Notes: a model not told the origin generated them from the sequence alone. Shown: positions 25,501 through 40,500, numbered from the stretch's first letter. The stretch is DNA of 64,000 nt from Amblyomma americanum (GCF_052857255.1 NC_135505.1:40013864-40077863); one strand, 5' to 3'. Numbers and translations are program-made.

Positions 25501-28500
25501 GCGGGCGGATCGCTGACATGCTGCTTTTAAATGCTGCGCTTGGGGGCCTGGCCTGCGCAGACCACTCGATGCGCGGAATCCCTTGGAGATGATCAGGCCG
25601 GTGAACTTGTTTTTCGGCTTGGAAATACTTCGGAACTTTTATGTGCCACCTGCGAAGGATAGTAGACGCAGTTTAAGCGTGTTCTCCAGTGTCGTCCGCT
25701 GCACGTGCTGCTTTTAAATAGTGGGCCTGGGGACTGGCCCTACAGACCACTCGATGCACAGAATCCCTTGGAGATGATCAGGCCGGCGCACTTGTTTTTT
25801 GGCTTGGAAATACCTCCGAACTTCTAGGTGCAGCCTGCGATGGATGGTAGACGCAGTTTAGCGTGTTCTCCCGTTTCGTACACTGCTGCTTCGTGCGAGT
25901 GCCGGCGGATCGCTGACGTGCTGCTTTTAAATGCTGCGCCTGGGGGCCTGGCCTGCACAGACCACGAGATGCGCAGAATCCCAGGGAGATGATCAGGCCG
26001 GCGCACTTGTTTTTCGGCTTGGAAATACTTCGGAACTTCAAGGTGCAGCCTGCGAAGGATGGTAGTCGCAGTTTAAACGTGTTCTCCAGTGTCGCCGACT
26101 GCTGCTAAGTGCGAGTGCCGGCGGATCGCTGACGTGCTGCTTTAAAATGCTGCGCCTGGGTTCCTGGCCTGCGCAGACCACTCGATGCGCAGAATCCCTT
26201 GGAGATGATCAGGCCGGCGCACTTGTTTTTCGGCTTGGAAATACTTCGGAACATCTAGGTGCAGCCTGCAAAGGATGGTAGACGCAGTTTGAGCGTGTTC
26301 TCCAGTGTCGTCCACTGCTGCTTCGTGCGAGTGCCGGCAGATCGCTGACGTGCTGCTTTTAAATCTGCGCCTGGGAACCTAACCTTCGCAGACCACTCGA
26401 TGCGCAGAATCCCTTGGAGATGATCATGTAAGCGCACTTGTTTTTCGGCTTGGAAATACTTCGTAACGTTTAGGTGCCACCTGCGAAGGATAGTAGACGC
26501 ATTTTAAGCGTGTTCTCCAGTGTCGTCCACTGCTGCTTGCGAGTGCCGGCGGATCGCTGACGTGCTGCTTTAAAATGCTGCGTCTGGGGGCCTGGCCTGC
26601 GCAGACCACTAAATGCGCGGAATCCCAGGAAGGTGATCAGGCCGGCGCACTTGTTTTTGGCTTGGCAATGCTTCGGAACTTCTAGGTGCAGCCTGCGAAG
26701 GATAGTAGACGCAGATTAAGCGTGTTCTCAAGGGTCGTCCACTGCTGCTGCGTGCGAGTGAAGAAGGATCGCTGACGTGCTGCTTTAAAATGCTGCGCCT
26801 GGGGTTCTGGCCTGCGCAGACCACTCGACGCGCAGAATCCCCTGCAGATGATCAGGCCGGCGCACTTGTTTTTCGGCTTGGAAATACTTCGGAACATCTA
26901 GGTGCAGCCTGCTAAGGATGGTAGACGCAATTTGAGCGTGTTCTCCAGTGTCGTCCACTGCTTCTGCGTGCGAGTGCCGGCAGATCGCTGACGTGCTGCT
27001 TTTAAATGCTGCGCCTGGGAACCTAACCTTCGCAGACCACTCGATGCGCAGAATCCCTTGGAGATGATCATGTAAGCGCACTTGTTTTTCGGCTTGGAAA
27101 TACTTCGTAACTTTTAGGTGCCACCTGCGAAGGATAGTAGACGCATTTTAAGCGTGTTCTCCAGTGTCGTCCACTGCTGCTGCGTGCGAGTGCCAGCGGA
27201 TCGCTGACGTTCTGCTTTTAAATGCTGAGCCTGGGGGCCTGGCCTGCGCAGACCACTCAATGCGCAGATTCCCTGGGAGATGTTCAGGCCGGCGCACATG
27301 TTTTTCGGCTTGGAAATACTTTGGAACTTCTAGGTGCAGCCTGCGAAGGATAGTAGACGCAGTTTAAGCGTGTTCTTCAGTGTCGTCCACTGCTGCGTGC
27401 GAGTGCCGGCGGATCGCTGACGTGCTGCTTTAAAATGCTGCGCCTGGGGACCTGGCCTGCGCAGACCACTCCGTGCGCAGAATCCCTGGGAGATGATCAG
27501 GCCGGCGCAATGTTTTTTGGCTTTGAAATACTTCGGAACTTCTAGATGCAGCCTGCGAAGGATAGTAGACGCAGTTTAAGTGTGTTCTACAGTGTCGTCC
27601 ACTGCTGCTGCGTGCGAGTGCCGGCAGATCGCTGACGTGCTGCTTTTAAATGCTGCGCCTGGGGTCTGGCCTGCGCGCACCACTCGATGCGCAGAATCCC
27701 TGGGAGATGATCAGGTCGGCGCACTTGTTTTTTGGCTTGGAAATACTTCGGAACTTCTAGGTGGAGCCTGCGAAGGATAGTAGTTGCAGTTTAAGCGTGT
27801 TCCCAAGTGTCGTCCACTGCTGCGTGCGAGTGCCGGCGGATCGCTGACGTGCTGCTTTTAAATGCTGAGCCTGGGGGCCTGGCCTGCGCAGACCACTCAT
27901 TGCGCACAATCCCTGGGAGATGATCAGGCCGGCGCACTTCTTTTTTGGCTTTGAAATACTTCGGAACTTCTAGGTGCAGCCTGCGAAGGATAGTAGACGC
28001 AGTTTAAGCGTGTTCTCCAGTGTCGTCCACTGCTGCGTGCGAGTGCCGGCGGATCGCTGACGTGCTGCTTTAAAATGCTGCGTCTGGGGGCCTGGCCTGC
28101 GCAGACCACTAATTGCGCAGAATCCCAGGAATGTGATCAGGCCGGCGCACTAGTTTTTGGCTTGGAAATACTTCGGAACTTCTAGGTGCAGCCTGCGAAG
28201 GATAGTAGACACAGTTTAAGCGTGTTCTCCAGTGTCGTCCACTTCTGCGTGCGAGTGCCGGCGGATCGCTGACGTGCTGCTTTTAAATGCTGCGCCTGGG
28301 GTTCTGGCCTGCGCAGACCACTCGACGCGCAGAATCCCCTGCAGATGATCAGGCCGGTGCACTTGTTTTTCGGCTTGGAAATACTTCGGAACATCTAGGT
28401 GCAGCCTGCTAAGGATGGTAGACGCAGTTTGAGCGTGTTCTCCAGTGTTGTCCACTGCTGCTGCGTGCGAGTGCCGGCAGATCGCTGACGTGCTGCTTTT

Positions 28501-31500
28501 AAATGCTGCGCCTGGGGGTCTGGCCTGCCTAGACCACTCTATGCGCAGAATCATTGGGAGATGATCAGGCCGGCGCACTTGTTTTTGGCTTGGAAATACT
28601 TCGGAACTTCTAGGTGCAGCCTGCGAAGGATAGTAGACACAGTTTAAGCGTGTTCTCCAGTGTCGTCCACTTCTGCGTGCGAGTGCCGGCGGATCGCTGA
28701 CGTGCTGCTTTTAAATGCTGCGCCTGGGGTTCTGGCCTGCGCAGACCACTCGACGCGCAGAATCCCCTGCAGATGATCAGGCCGGCGCACTTGTTTTTCG
28801 GCATGGAAATACTTCGGAACATCTAGGTGCAGCCTGCTAAGGATAGTAGTTGCAGTTTAAGCGTGTTCCCAAGTGTCGTCCACTGCTGCGTGCGAGTGCC
28901 GGCGGATCGCTGACGTGCTGCTTTTAAATGCTGCGTCTGGGGGCCTGGCCTGCGCAGACCACTAAATGCGCAGAATCCCAGGAAGGTGATCAGGCCGGCG
29001 CACTTTTTTTTGGCTTGGAAATACTTCGGAACTTCTAGGTGCAGCCTGCGAAGGATAGTAGACACAGTTTAAGCGTGTTCTCCAGTGTCGTCCACTTCTG
29101 CGTGCGAGTGCCGGCGGATCGCTGACGTGCTGCTTTTAAATGCTGCGCCTGGGGTCCTGGCCTGCGCAGACCACTCAGTGCGCAGAATTTTTGGGAGATG
29201 ATCAGGCCGGCGCACTTGTTGTTGGCTTGGAAATACTTCGGAACTTCTAGGTGCAGCCTGCGAAGGATAGTAGACACAGTTTAAGCGTGTTCTCCAGTGT
29301 CGTCCACTTCTGCGTGCGAGTGCCGGCGTATCGCTGACGTGCTGCTTTTAAATGCTGCGCCTGGGGTCCTGGCCTACGCAGACCACTCAGTGCGCAGAAT
29401 CCCTGGGAGATGATCAGGCCGGCGCAATGTTTTTTGGCTTTGAAATTCTTCGGAACTTCTAGGTGCAGCCTGCGAAGGATAGTAGACGCAGTTTAAGTGT
29501 GTTCTACAGTGTCGTCCACTACTGCTGCGTGCGAGTGCGGGCGGATCGCTGACATGCTGCTTTTAAATGCTGCGCTTGGGGGCCTGGCCTGCGCAGACCA
29601 CTCGATGTGCGGAATCCCTTGGAGATGATCAGGCCGGTGAACTTGTTTTTCGGCTTGGAAATACTTCGGAACATTTAGGTGCCACCTGCGAAGGATAGTA
29701 GACGCAGTTTAAGCGTGTTCTCCAGTGTCGTCCACTGCACGTGCTGCTTTTAAATAGTGGGCCTGGGGACTGGCCCTGCAGACCACTCGATGCACAGAAT
29801 CCCTTGGAGATGATCAGGCCGGCGCACTTGTTTTTTGGCTAGGAAATACCTCCGAACTTCTAGGTGCAGCCTGCGAAGGATGGTAGACGCAGTTTAGCGT
29901 GTTCTCCCGTTTCCTACACTGCTGCTGCGTGCGAGTGCCGGCGGATCGCTGACGTGCTGCTTTTAAATGCTGCGCCTGGGGGCCTGGCCTGCACAGACCA
30001 CGACATGCGCAGAATCCCAGGGAGATGATCAGGCCGGCGCACTTGTTTTTCGGCTTGGAAATACTTCGGAACTTCAAGGTGCAGCCTGCGAAGGATGGTA
30101 GTCGCAGTTTAAACGGGTTCTCCAGTGTCGCCGACTGCTGCTAAGTGCGAGTGCCGGCGGATCGCTGACGTGCTGCTTTAAAATGCTGCGCCTGGGTTCC
30201 TGGCCTGCGCAGACCACTCGATGCGCAGAATCCCTTGGAGAGGATCAGGCCGGCGCACTTGTTTTTCGGCTTGGAAATACTTCGGAACATCTAGGTGCAG
30301 CCTGCAAAGGATGGTAGACGCAGTTTGAGCGTGTTCTCCAGTGTCGTCCACTGCTGCTGCGTGCGAGTGCCGGCAGATCGCTGACGTGCTGCTTTTAAAT
30401 GCTGCGCCTGGGGGCCTGGCCTTCGCAGACCACTCGATGCGCAGAATCCCTTCGAGATGATCATGTAAGCGCACTTGTTTTTCGGCTTGGAAATACTTCG
30501 TAACTTTTAGGTGCCACCTGCGAAGGATAGTAGACGCATTTTAAGCGTGTTCTCCAGTGTCGTCCACTGCTGCTGCGTGCGAGTGCCAGCGGATCGCTGA
30601 CGTTCTGCTTTTAAATGCTGAGCCTGGGGGCCTGGCCTGCGCAGACCACTCAATGCGCAGATTCCCTGGGAGATGTTCAGACCGGCGCACATGTTTTTCG
30701 GCTTGGAAATACTTTGGAACTTCTAGGTGCAGCCTGCGAAGGATAGTAGACGCCGTTTAAGCGTGTTCTCCAGTGAAGTCCACTGCTGCTGCGTGCGAGC
30801 GCCGGCGGATCGCTGACGTGCTGCTTTTAAATGCTGAGCCTGGGGCCTGGCCTGCGCAGACCACTCAATACGCAGATTCCCTGAGAGATGTTCAGGCCAG
30901 CGCACATGTTTTTCGGTTTGGAAATACTTCGGAACTTCTAGGTGCAGCCTGCGAAGGATAGTAGACGCAGTTTAAGCGTGTTCTCCAGTGACGTCCACTG
31001 CAGCTGCGTGCGAGTGCCGGCGGATCGCTGACGTGCTGCTTTTAAATGCTGCGCCTGGGGACCTGGCCTGCGCAGACCACTCGATGCGCAGAATTCCTTG
31101 GAGATGATCAGGCTGGCGCACTTGTTTTTCGGCTTGGAAATACTTCGGAACATCTAGGTGCAGCCTGCAAAGGATGGTAGACGCAGTTTGAGCGTGTTCT
31201 CCAGTGTCGTCCACTGCTGCTGCGTGCGAGTGCCGGCGGATCGCTGACGTGCAGCTTTTAAATGCTGCGCCTGGGGGCCTGGCCTTCGCAGACCACACGA
31301 TGCGCAGAATCCCTTGGAAATGATCATGTAGGCGCACTTGTTTTTTGGCTTGGAAATACTTCGTAACTTTTAGGTGCCACCTGCGAAGGATTGTAGACGC
31401 ATTTTAAGCGTGTTCTCCAGTGTCGTCCACTGCTGCTGCGTGCGAGTGCCAGCGGATCGCTGACGTTCTGCTTTTAAATGCTGAGCCTGGGGGCCTGGCC

Positions 31501-34500
31501 TTCGCAGACCACTCAATGCGCAGATTCCCTGGGAGATGTTCAGACCGGCGCACATGTTTTTCGGCTTGGAAATACTTTGGAACTTCTAGGTGCAGCCTGC
31601 GAAGGATAGTAGACGCAGTTTAAGCGTGTTCTCCAGTGACGTCCACTGCTGCTGCGTGCGAGTGCCGGCGGATCGCTGACGTGCTGCTTTTAAATGCTGA
31701 GCCTGGGGCCTGGCCTGCGCAGACCACTCAATACGCAGATTCCCTGAGAGATGTTCAGGCCAGCGCACATTTTTTTCGGCTTGGAAATACTTCGGAACTT
31801 CTAGGTGCAGCCTGCGAAGGATAGTAGACGCAGTTTAAGCGTGTTCTCCAGTGACGTCCACTGCAGCTGCGTGCGAGTGCCGGCGGATCGCTGACGTTCT
31901 GCTTTTAAATGCTGCGCCTGGGGACATGGCCTGCGCAGACCACTCGATGCGCAGAATTCCTTGGAGATGATCAGGCTGGCGCACTTGTTTTTCGGCTTGG
32001 AAATAATTCGGAACATCTAGGTGCAGCCTGCAAAGGATGGTAGACGCAGTTTGAGCGTGTTCTCCAGTGTCGTCCACTGCTGCTGCGTGCGAGTGCCGGC
32101 GGATCGCTGACGTGCTGCTTTTAAATGCTGCGCCTGGGGGCCTGGCCTTCGCAGACCACACGATGAGCAGAATCCCTTCGAGATGATCATGTAGGCGCAC
32201 TTGTTTTTCGGCTTGGAAATACTTCGTAACTTTTAGGTGCCACCTGCGAAGGATAGTAGACGCAGTTTAAGCGTGTTCTCCAGTGACGTCCACTGCAGCT
32301 GCGTGCGAGTGCCGGCGGATCGCTGACGTGCTGCTTTTAAATGCTGCGCCTGGGGACCTGGCCTGCGCAGACCACTCGATGCACAGAATCCCTTGGAGAT
32401 GATCAGGCCTGCGCATTTGTTTTTCGGCTTGGAAATACTTCGGAACTTTTAGGTGCCACCTGCGGAGGATAGTAGACACAGTTTAAGCGTGTTCGCCAGT
32501 GTCGTCCACTGCTGCTGCCTGAGAGTGCTGGCAGATCGCTGACGTGCTGTTTTTAAATGCTGCGCCTGGGGGCCTGGCCTGCGCATACAACTCGATGCGC
32601 AGAATCCCTTGAAGATGATCAGGCCGGCGCACTTGTTTTTAGGCTTGGAAATACTTCGGAACTTCTAGGTGCAGCCTGCGAAGGATGGTAGACGCAGTTT
32701 GAGCGTGTTCTCCAGTGTCGTCCACTGATGCTGCGTGCGAGTGCCGGCGGATCGCTGACGTTCTGCTTTTAAATGCTGCGCCTGAGGTCCTGACCTGCGC
32801 AGACCACTCGATGCGCCGAATCCCTTGGAGATGATCAGGCCGGGGCACTTGTTTTTCGGCTTGGAAATACTTCGGAACTTCTAGGTGCAGAATGCGAAGA
32901 ATAGTAGATGCAGTTTAAGCGTGTTCCCAAGTGTCGTACACTGCTGCGTGCGAGTGCCGGCGGATCGCTGACGTCCTGCTTTTAAATGCTGCGCCTGAGG
33001 TCCTGGCCTGCGCAGACCACTCAACACGCAGAATCCCTTGGAGATGATCAGGCCGGGGCACTTGTTTTTCGGCTTGGAAATACTTCGGAACTTCTAGGTG
33101 CAGCCTGCGAAGGATGGTAGACGCAGTTTAAGCGTGTCCTCCAGTGTCGTCCACTGCTGCTGCGTGCTAGTGCCGGCGGATCGCTGACGTGCTGCTTTTA
33201 AATGCTGAGCCTCGGGGCCTGGCCTGCGCAGACCACTCATTGCGCACAATCCCTGGGAGATGATCAGGCCGGCGCACTTGTTTTTTGGCTTTGAAATACT
33301 TCGGAACTTCTAGGTGCAGCCTGCGAAGGATAGTAGACGCAGTTTAAGCGTGTTCTCCAGTGTCGTCCATTGCTGCGTGCGAGTGCCGGCGGATCGCTGA
33401 CGTGCTGCTTTAAAATGCTGCGCCTGGGGGCCTGGCCTGCGCAGACCACTAAATGCGCAGAATCCCAGGAACGTGATCAGGCCGGCGCACTTGTTTTTGG
33501 CTTGGAAATACTTCGGAACTTCTAGGTGCAGCCTGCGAAGGATAGTAGACGCAGATTAAGCGTGTTCTCAAGGGTCGTCCACTGCTGCTGCGTGCGAGTG
33601 AAGGCGGATCGCTGACGTGCTCCTTTAAAATGCTGCGCCTGGGGGCCTGGCCTGCGCAGACCACTCGATGTGCAGAATGCCTGGGAGATGATCAGGTCGG
33701 CGCACTTGTTTTTTGGCTTGGAAATACTTCGGAACTTCTAGGTGCAGCCTGCGAAGGATAGTAGATGCAGTTTTAGCGTGTTTCCATGTGTCGTCCACAG
33801 CTGCGTGCGATTGCCGGCGGATCGCTGACGTGCTGCTTTTAAATGCTGAGCCTGGGGGCCTGGCCTGCGCAGACCACTCAATGCGCAGAATCCCTGGGAG
33901 ATGTTCAGACCGGCGCACTTGTTATTCGGCTTGGAAATACTTCGGAACTTCTAGGTGCCACCTGCGAAAGATAGTAGACACAGTTTAAGCGTGTTCTCCA
34001 GTGTCGTCCACTGCTGCTGCGTGAGAGTGCCGGCAGATCGCTGACGTGCTGCTTTTAAATGCTGAGCCTGGGGGGCTGGCCTGCGCAGACCACTCAATGC
34101 GCAGATTCCCTGGGAGATGTTCAGGCCGGCGCACATGTTTTTCGGCTTGGAAATACTTCGGAACTTCTAGGTGCAGCCTGCGAAGGATAGTAGACGCACT
34201 TTAAGCGTGTTCTCCAGTGTCGTCCACTGCTGCGTGCGAGTGCCGGCGGATCGCTGACGTGCTGCTTTAAAATGCTGCGCCTGGGGAGCTGGCCTGCGCA
34301 GACCACTCAGTGCGCAGAATACCTGGGAGATGATCAGGCCGGCGCAATGTTTTTTGGCTTTGAAATACTTCGGAACTTCTAGGTGAAGCCTGCGAAGTAT
34401 AGTAGACGCAGTTTAAGTGTGTTCTACAGTGTCGTCCACTGCTGCTGCGTGCGAGTGCCGGCGGATCGCTGACGTGCTGCTTTTAAATGCTGCGCTTGGG

Positions 34501-34563
34501 GGCCTGGCCTGCGCAGACCACTCGATGCGCGGAATCCCTTGGAGATGATCAGGCCGGCGCACT
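22592..34563. repeat. 11,952-bp higher-order repeat unit, copy 2
   Basis: This is the second tandem copy of the 11,952-bp unit. It stays in step with copy 1 until 34,563. There the text changes from TTGTTTTTCGGC to TTGTTTTGGGCT, and the following monomers are of a different type. Both junctions fall in the same part of the monomer (GATGATCAGGCCGGCGCACTTG), as expected for in-register unequal exchange. An assembly duplication would look the same. Confidence 0.93.
30507..32232. repeat. 863-bp tetramer sub-repeat, duplicate in unit copy 2
   Basis: This is the image of the 18,555-20,280 tetramer pair, displaced by 11,952 bp. The same substitutions separate its two halves. The tetramer duplication is therefore older than the 11,952-bp duplication. 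Confidence 0.85.
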
Positions 34564-37500
34564 TGTTTTGGGCTTGGAAATACTTCGGAACTTGAAGGTG
34601 CCGCCTGCGAAGGATAGTAGTCGCAGTTTAAGCGTGTTCTTGAGTGTCGTCCACTGCTGCTGCGTGCGAGTGCCGGCGGATCGCTGACGTTCTGCTTTTA
34701 AATGCTGCGCCTGGGGACCTGGCCTGCGCACACCACTCGATGCACAGAATCCCTTGGAGATGATCAGGCGGGCGCATTTGTTTTTCGGCTTGGAAATACT
34801 TCGGAACTTTTAGGTGCCACCTGCGGAGGATAGTAGACACAGTTTAAGCGTGTTCTCCAGTGTCGTCTACTGCTGCTGCGTGAGAGTGCCGGCAGATCGC
34901 TGACGTGCTGCTTTTATATGCTGCGCCTGGGGGCCTGGCCAGCGCAGACCACTCGATGCGCAGAATCCCTTGAAGATGATCAGGCCGGCGCACTTGTTTT
35001 TCGGCTTGGAAATACTTCGAAACTTCTAGGTGCAGCCTGCGAAGGATGGTAGACGCAGTTTAGCGTGTTCTCTAGTTTCGTACACTGCTGCTGCGTGCGA
35101 GTGCCGGCGGATCGCTGACGTGCTGCTTTTAAATGCTGCGCCTGGGGGCCTGGCCTGCGCAGACCACGAGATGCGCAGAATCCCAGGGAGATGATCAGGC
35201 CGGCGCACTTGTTTTTCGGCTTGGAAATACTTCCGAACTTCTTGGTGCAGCCTGCGAAGGATGGTAGACGCAGTTTAATGTGTTCTCCCGTTTCGTACAC
35301 TGCTGCTGCGTGCGAGTGCCGGTGGATCGCTGACGTGCTGCTTTTAAATAGTGGGCTTGGGGGCCTGGCCCTGCAGACCACTCGAAGCACAGAATCCCTT
35401 GGAGATGATCAGGTAGGCGCACTTGTTTTTCGGCTTGGAAATACTTCGTAACTTTTAGGTGCCACCTGCGAAGGATAGTAGACGCATTTTAAGCGTGTTC
35501 TTCAGTGTCGTCCACTGCTGCTGCGTGCGAGTGCCAGCGGATCGCTGACGTGCTCCTTTAAAATGCTGCGCCTGGGGCCTGGCCTGCGCAGACCACTCGA
35601 TGCGCAGAATCCCAGGGAGATGATCCGGCCGGCGCACATGTTATTGGGCTTGGAAATACTTCGGAACTTCTAGGTGCAGCCTGCGAAGGATAGTAGAGGC
35701 AGCTTAAGCGTGTTCTCGAGTGTCGTCCACTGCTGCTGCGTGCGAGTGCCGGCGGATCGCTGACGTGCTGCTTTTAAATGCTGCGCCTGGGGACCTGGCC
35801 TGCGCAGACCACTCGATGCACAGAATCCCTTGGAGATGATCAGGCCTGCGCATTTGTTTTTCGGCTTGGAAATACTTCGGAACTTTTAGGTGCCACCTGC
35901 GGAGGATAGTAGACACAGTTTAAGCGTGTTCGCCAGTGTCGTCCACTGCTGCTGCCTGAGAGTGCTGGCAGATCGCTGACGTGCTGTTTTTAAATGCTGC
36001 GCCTGGGGGCCTGGCCTGCGCATACAACTCGATGCGCAGAATCCCTTGAAGATGATCAGGCCGGCGCACTTGTTTTTAGGCTTGGAAATACTTCAGAACT
36101 TCTAGGTGCAGCCTGCGAAGGATGGTAGACGCAGTTTGAGCGTGTTCTCCAGTGTCGTCCACTGATGCTGCGTGCGAGTGCCGGCGGATCGCTGACGTCC
36201 TGCTTTTAAATGCTGCGCCTGAGGTCCTGGCCTGCGCAGACCACTCAACACGCAGAATCCCTTGGAGATGATCAGGCCGGGGCACTTGTTTTTCGGCTTG
36301 GAAATACTTCGGAACTTCTAGGTGCAGCCTGCGAAGGATGGTAGACGCAGTTTAAGCGTGTCCTCCAGTGTCGTCCACTGCTGCTGCGTGCTAGTGCCGG
36401 CGGATCGCTGACGTGCTGCTTTTAAATGCTGAGCCTCGGGGCCTGGCCTGCGCAGACCACTCATTGCGCACAATCCCTGGGAGATGATCAGGCCGGCGCA
36501 CTTGTTTTTTGGCTTTGAAATACTTCGGAACTTCTAGGTGCAGCCTGCGAAGGATAGTAGACGCAGTTTAAGCGTGTTCTCCAGTGTCGTCCATTGCTGC
36601 GTGCGAGTGCCGGCGGATCGCTGACGTGCTGCTTTAAAATGCTGCGCCTGGGGGCCTGGCCTGCGCAGACCACTAAATGCGCAGAATCCCAGGAACGTGA
36701 TCAGGCCGGCGCACTTGTTTTTGGCTTGGAAATACTTCGGAACTTCTAGGTGCAGCCTGCGAAGGATAGTAGACGCAGATTAAGCGTGTTCTCAAGGGTC
36801 GTCCACTGCTGCTGCGTGCGAGTGAAGGCGGATCGCTGACGTGCTCCTTTAAAATGCTGCGCCTGGGGGCCTGGCCTGCGCAGACCACTCGATGTGCAGA
36901 ATGCCTGGGAGATGATCAGGTCGGCGCACTTGTTTTTTGGCTTGGAAATACTTCGGAACTTCTAGGTGCCACCTGCGGAGGATAGTAGACACAGTTTAAG
37001 CGTGTTCGCCAGTGTCGTCCACTGCTGCTGCCTGAGAGTGCTGGCAGATCGCTGACGTGCTGTTTTTAAATGCTGCGCCTGGGGGCCTGGCCTGCGCATA
37101 CAACTCGATGCGCAGAATCCCTTGAAGATGATCAGGCCGGCGCACTTGTTTTTAGGCTTGGAAATACTTCGGAACTTCTAGGTGCAGCCTGCGAAGGATG
37201 GTAGACGCAGTTTGAGCGTGTTCTCCAGTGTCGTCCACTGATGCTGCGTGCGAGTGCCGGCGGATCGCTGACGTTCTGCTTTTAAATGCTGCGCCTGGGG
37301 GCCTGGCCTGCGCAGACCACTCAACACGCAGAATCCCTTGGAGATGATCAGGCCGGGGCACTTGTTTTTCGGCTTGGAAATACTTCGGAACTTCTAGGTG
37401 CAGCCTGCGAAGGATGGTAGACGCAGTTTAAGCGTGTCCTCCAGTGTCGTCCACTGCTGCTGCGTGCTAGTGCCGGCGGATCGCTGACGTGCTGCTTTTA

Positions 37501-40500
37501 AATGCTGAGCCTCGGGGCCTGGCCTGCGCAGACCACTCATTGCGCACAATCCCTGGGAGATGATCAGGTCGGCGCACTTGTTTTTTGGCTTGGAAATACT
37601 TCGGAACTTCTAGGTGCCACCTGCGGAGGATAGTAGACACAGTTTAAGCGTGTTCGCCAGTGTCGTCCACTGCTGCTGCCTGAGAGTGCTGGCAGATCGC
37701 TGACGTGCTGTTTTTAAATGCTGCGCCTGGGGGCCTGGCCTGCGCATACAACTCGATGCGCAGAATCCCTTGGAGATGATCAGGCCGGGGCACTTGTTTT
37801 TCGGCTTGGAAATACTTCGGAACTTCTAGGTGCAGCCTGCGAAGGATAGTAGACGCAGATTAAGCGTGTTCTCAAGGGTCGTCCACTGCTGCTGCGTGCG
37901 AGTGAAGGCGGATCGCTGACGTGCTCCTTTAAAATGCTGCGCCTGGGGGCCTGGCCTGCGCAGACCACTCGATGTGCAGAATGCCTGGGAGATGATCAGG
38001 TCGGCGCACTTGTTTTTTGGCTTGGAAATACTTCGGAACTTCTAGGTGCCACCTGCGGAGGATAGTAGACACAGTTTAAGCGTGTTCGCCAGTGTCGTCC
38101 ACTGCTGCTGCCTGAGAGTGCTGGCAGATCGCTGACGTGCTGTTTTTAAATGCTGCGCCTGGGGGCCTGGCCTGCGCATACAACTCGATGCGCAGAATCC
38201 CTTGAAGATGATCAGGCCGGCGCACTTGTTTTTCGGCTTGGAAATACTTCGGAACTTCTAGGTGCAGCCTGCGAAGGATGGTAGACGCAGTTTGAGCGTG
38301 TTCTCCAGTGTCGTCCACTGATGCTGCGTGCGAGTGCCGGCGGATCGCTGACGTGCTGCTTTTAAATGCTGAGCCTCGGGGCCTGGCCTGCGCAGACCAC
38401 TCGATGCGCCGAATCCCTGGGAGATGATCAGGCCGCCGCACTTGTTTTTTGGCTTGGAAATACTTCGGAACTTCTAGGTGCAGCCTGCGAAGGATGGTAG
38501 ACGCAGTTTAAGCGTGTCCTCCAGTGTCGTCCACTGCTGCTGCGTGCTAGTGCCGGCGGATCGCTGACGTGCTGCTTTTAAATGCTGAGCCTCGGGGCCT
38601 GGCCTGCGCAGACCACTCAACACGCAGAATCCCTTGGAGATGATCAGGCCGGGGCACTTGTTTTTCGGCTTGGAAATACTTCGGAACTTCTAGGTGCAGC
38701 CTGCGAAGGATGGTAGACGCAGTTTAAGCGTGTTCCCAAGTGTCGTACACTGCTGCGTGCGAGTGCCGGCGGATCGCTGACGTCCTGCTTTTAAATGCTG
38801 CGCCTGAGGTCCTGGCCTGCGCAGACCACTCAACACGCAGAATCCCTTGGAGATGATCAGGCCGGGGCACTTGTTTTTCGGCTTGGAAATACTTCGGAAC
38901 TTCTAGGTGCAGCCTGCGAAGGATGGTAGACGCAGTTTAAGCGTGTCCTCCAGTGTCGTCCACTGCTGCTGCGTGCTAGTGCCGGCGGATCGCTGACGTG
39001 CTGCTTTTAAATGCTGAGCCTCGGGGCCTGGCCTGCGCAGACCACTCATTGCGCACAATCCCTGGGAGATGATCAGGCCGGCGCACTTGTTTTTTGGCTT
39101 TGAAATACTTGGGAACTTCTAGGTGCAGCCTGCGAAGGATAGTAGACGCAGTTTAAGCGTGTTCTCCAGTGTCGTCCATTGCTGCGTGCGAGTGCCGGCG
39201 GATCGCTGACGTGCTGCTTTAAAATGCTGCGCCTGGGGGCCTGGCCTGCGCAGACCACTAAATGCGCAGAATCCCAGGAACGTGATCAGGCCGGCGCACT
39301 TGTTTTTGGCTTGGAAATACTTCGGAACTTCTAGGTGCAGCCTGCGAAGGATAGTAGACGCAGATTAAGCGTGTTCTCAAGGGTCGTCCACTGCTGCTGC
39401 GTGCGAGTGAAGGCGGATCGCTGACGTGCTCCTTTAAAATGCTGCGCCTGGGGGCCTGGCCTGCGCAGACCACTCGATGTGCAGAATGCCTGGGAGATGA
39501 TCAGGTCGGCGCACTTGTTTTTTGGCTTGGAAATACTTCGGAACTTCTAGGTGCAGCCTGCGAAGGATAGTAGATGCAGTTTTAGCGTGTTTCCATGTGT
39601 CGTCCACAGCTGCGTGCGAGTGCCGGCGGATCGCTGACGTGCTGCTTTTAAATGCTGAGCCTGGGGGCCTGGCCTGCGCAGACCACTCAATGCGCAGACT
39701 CCCCGGGAGATGTTCAGACCGGCGCACTTGTTATTCGGCTTGGAAATACTTCGGAACTTCTAGGTGCCACCTGCGAAAGATAGTAGACACAGTTTAAGCG
39801 TGTTCTCCAGTGTCGTCCACTGCTGCTGCGTGAGAGTGCCGGCAGATCGCTGACGTGCTGCTTTTAAATGCTGAGCCTGGGGGGCTGGCCTGCGCAGACC
39901 ACTCAATGCGCAGATTCCCTGGGAGATGTTCAGGCCGGCGCACATGTTTTGCGGCTTGGAAATACTTCGGAACTTCTAGGTGCAGCCTGCGAAGGATAGT
40001 AGACGCACTTTAAGCGTGTTCTCCAGTGTCGTCCACTGCTGCGTGCGAGTGCCGGCGGATCGCTGACGTGCTGCTTTAAAATGCTGCGCCTGGGGAGCTG
40101 GCCTGCGCAGACCACTCAGTGCGCAGAATACCTGGGAGATGATCAGGCCGGCGCAATGTTTTTTGGCTTTGAAATACTTCGGAACTTCTAGGTGAAGCCT
40201 GCGAAGTATAGTAGACGCAGTTTAAGTGTGTTCTACAGTGTCGTCCACTGCTGCTGCGTGCGAGTGCCGGCGGATCGCTGACGTGCTGCTTTTAAATGCT
40301 GAGCCTGGGGGCCTGGCCTGCGCAGACCACTCAATGCGCAGAATCCCTGGGAGATGTTCAGACCGGCGCACTTGTTATTCGGCTTGGAAATACTTCGGAA
40401 CTTCTAGGTGCCACCTGCGAAAGATAGTAGACACAGTTTAAGCGTGTTCTCCAGTGTCGTCCACTGCTGCTGCGTGAGAGTGCCGGCAGATCGCTGACGT

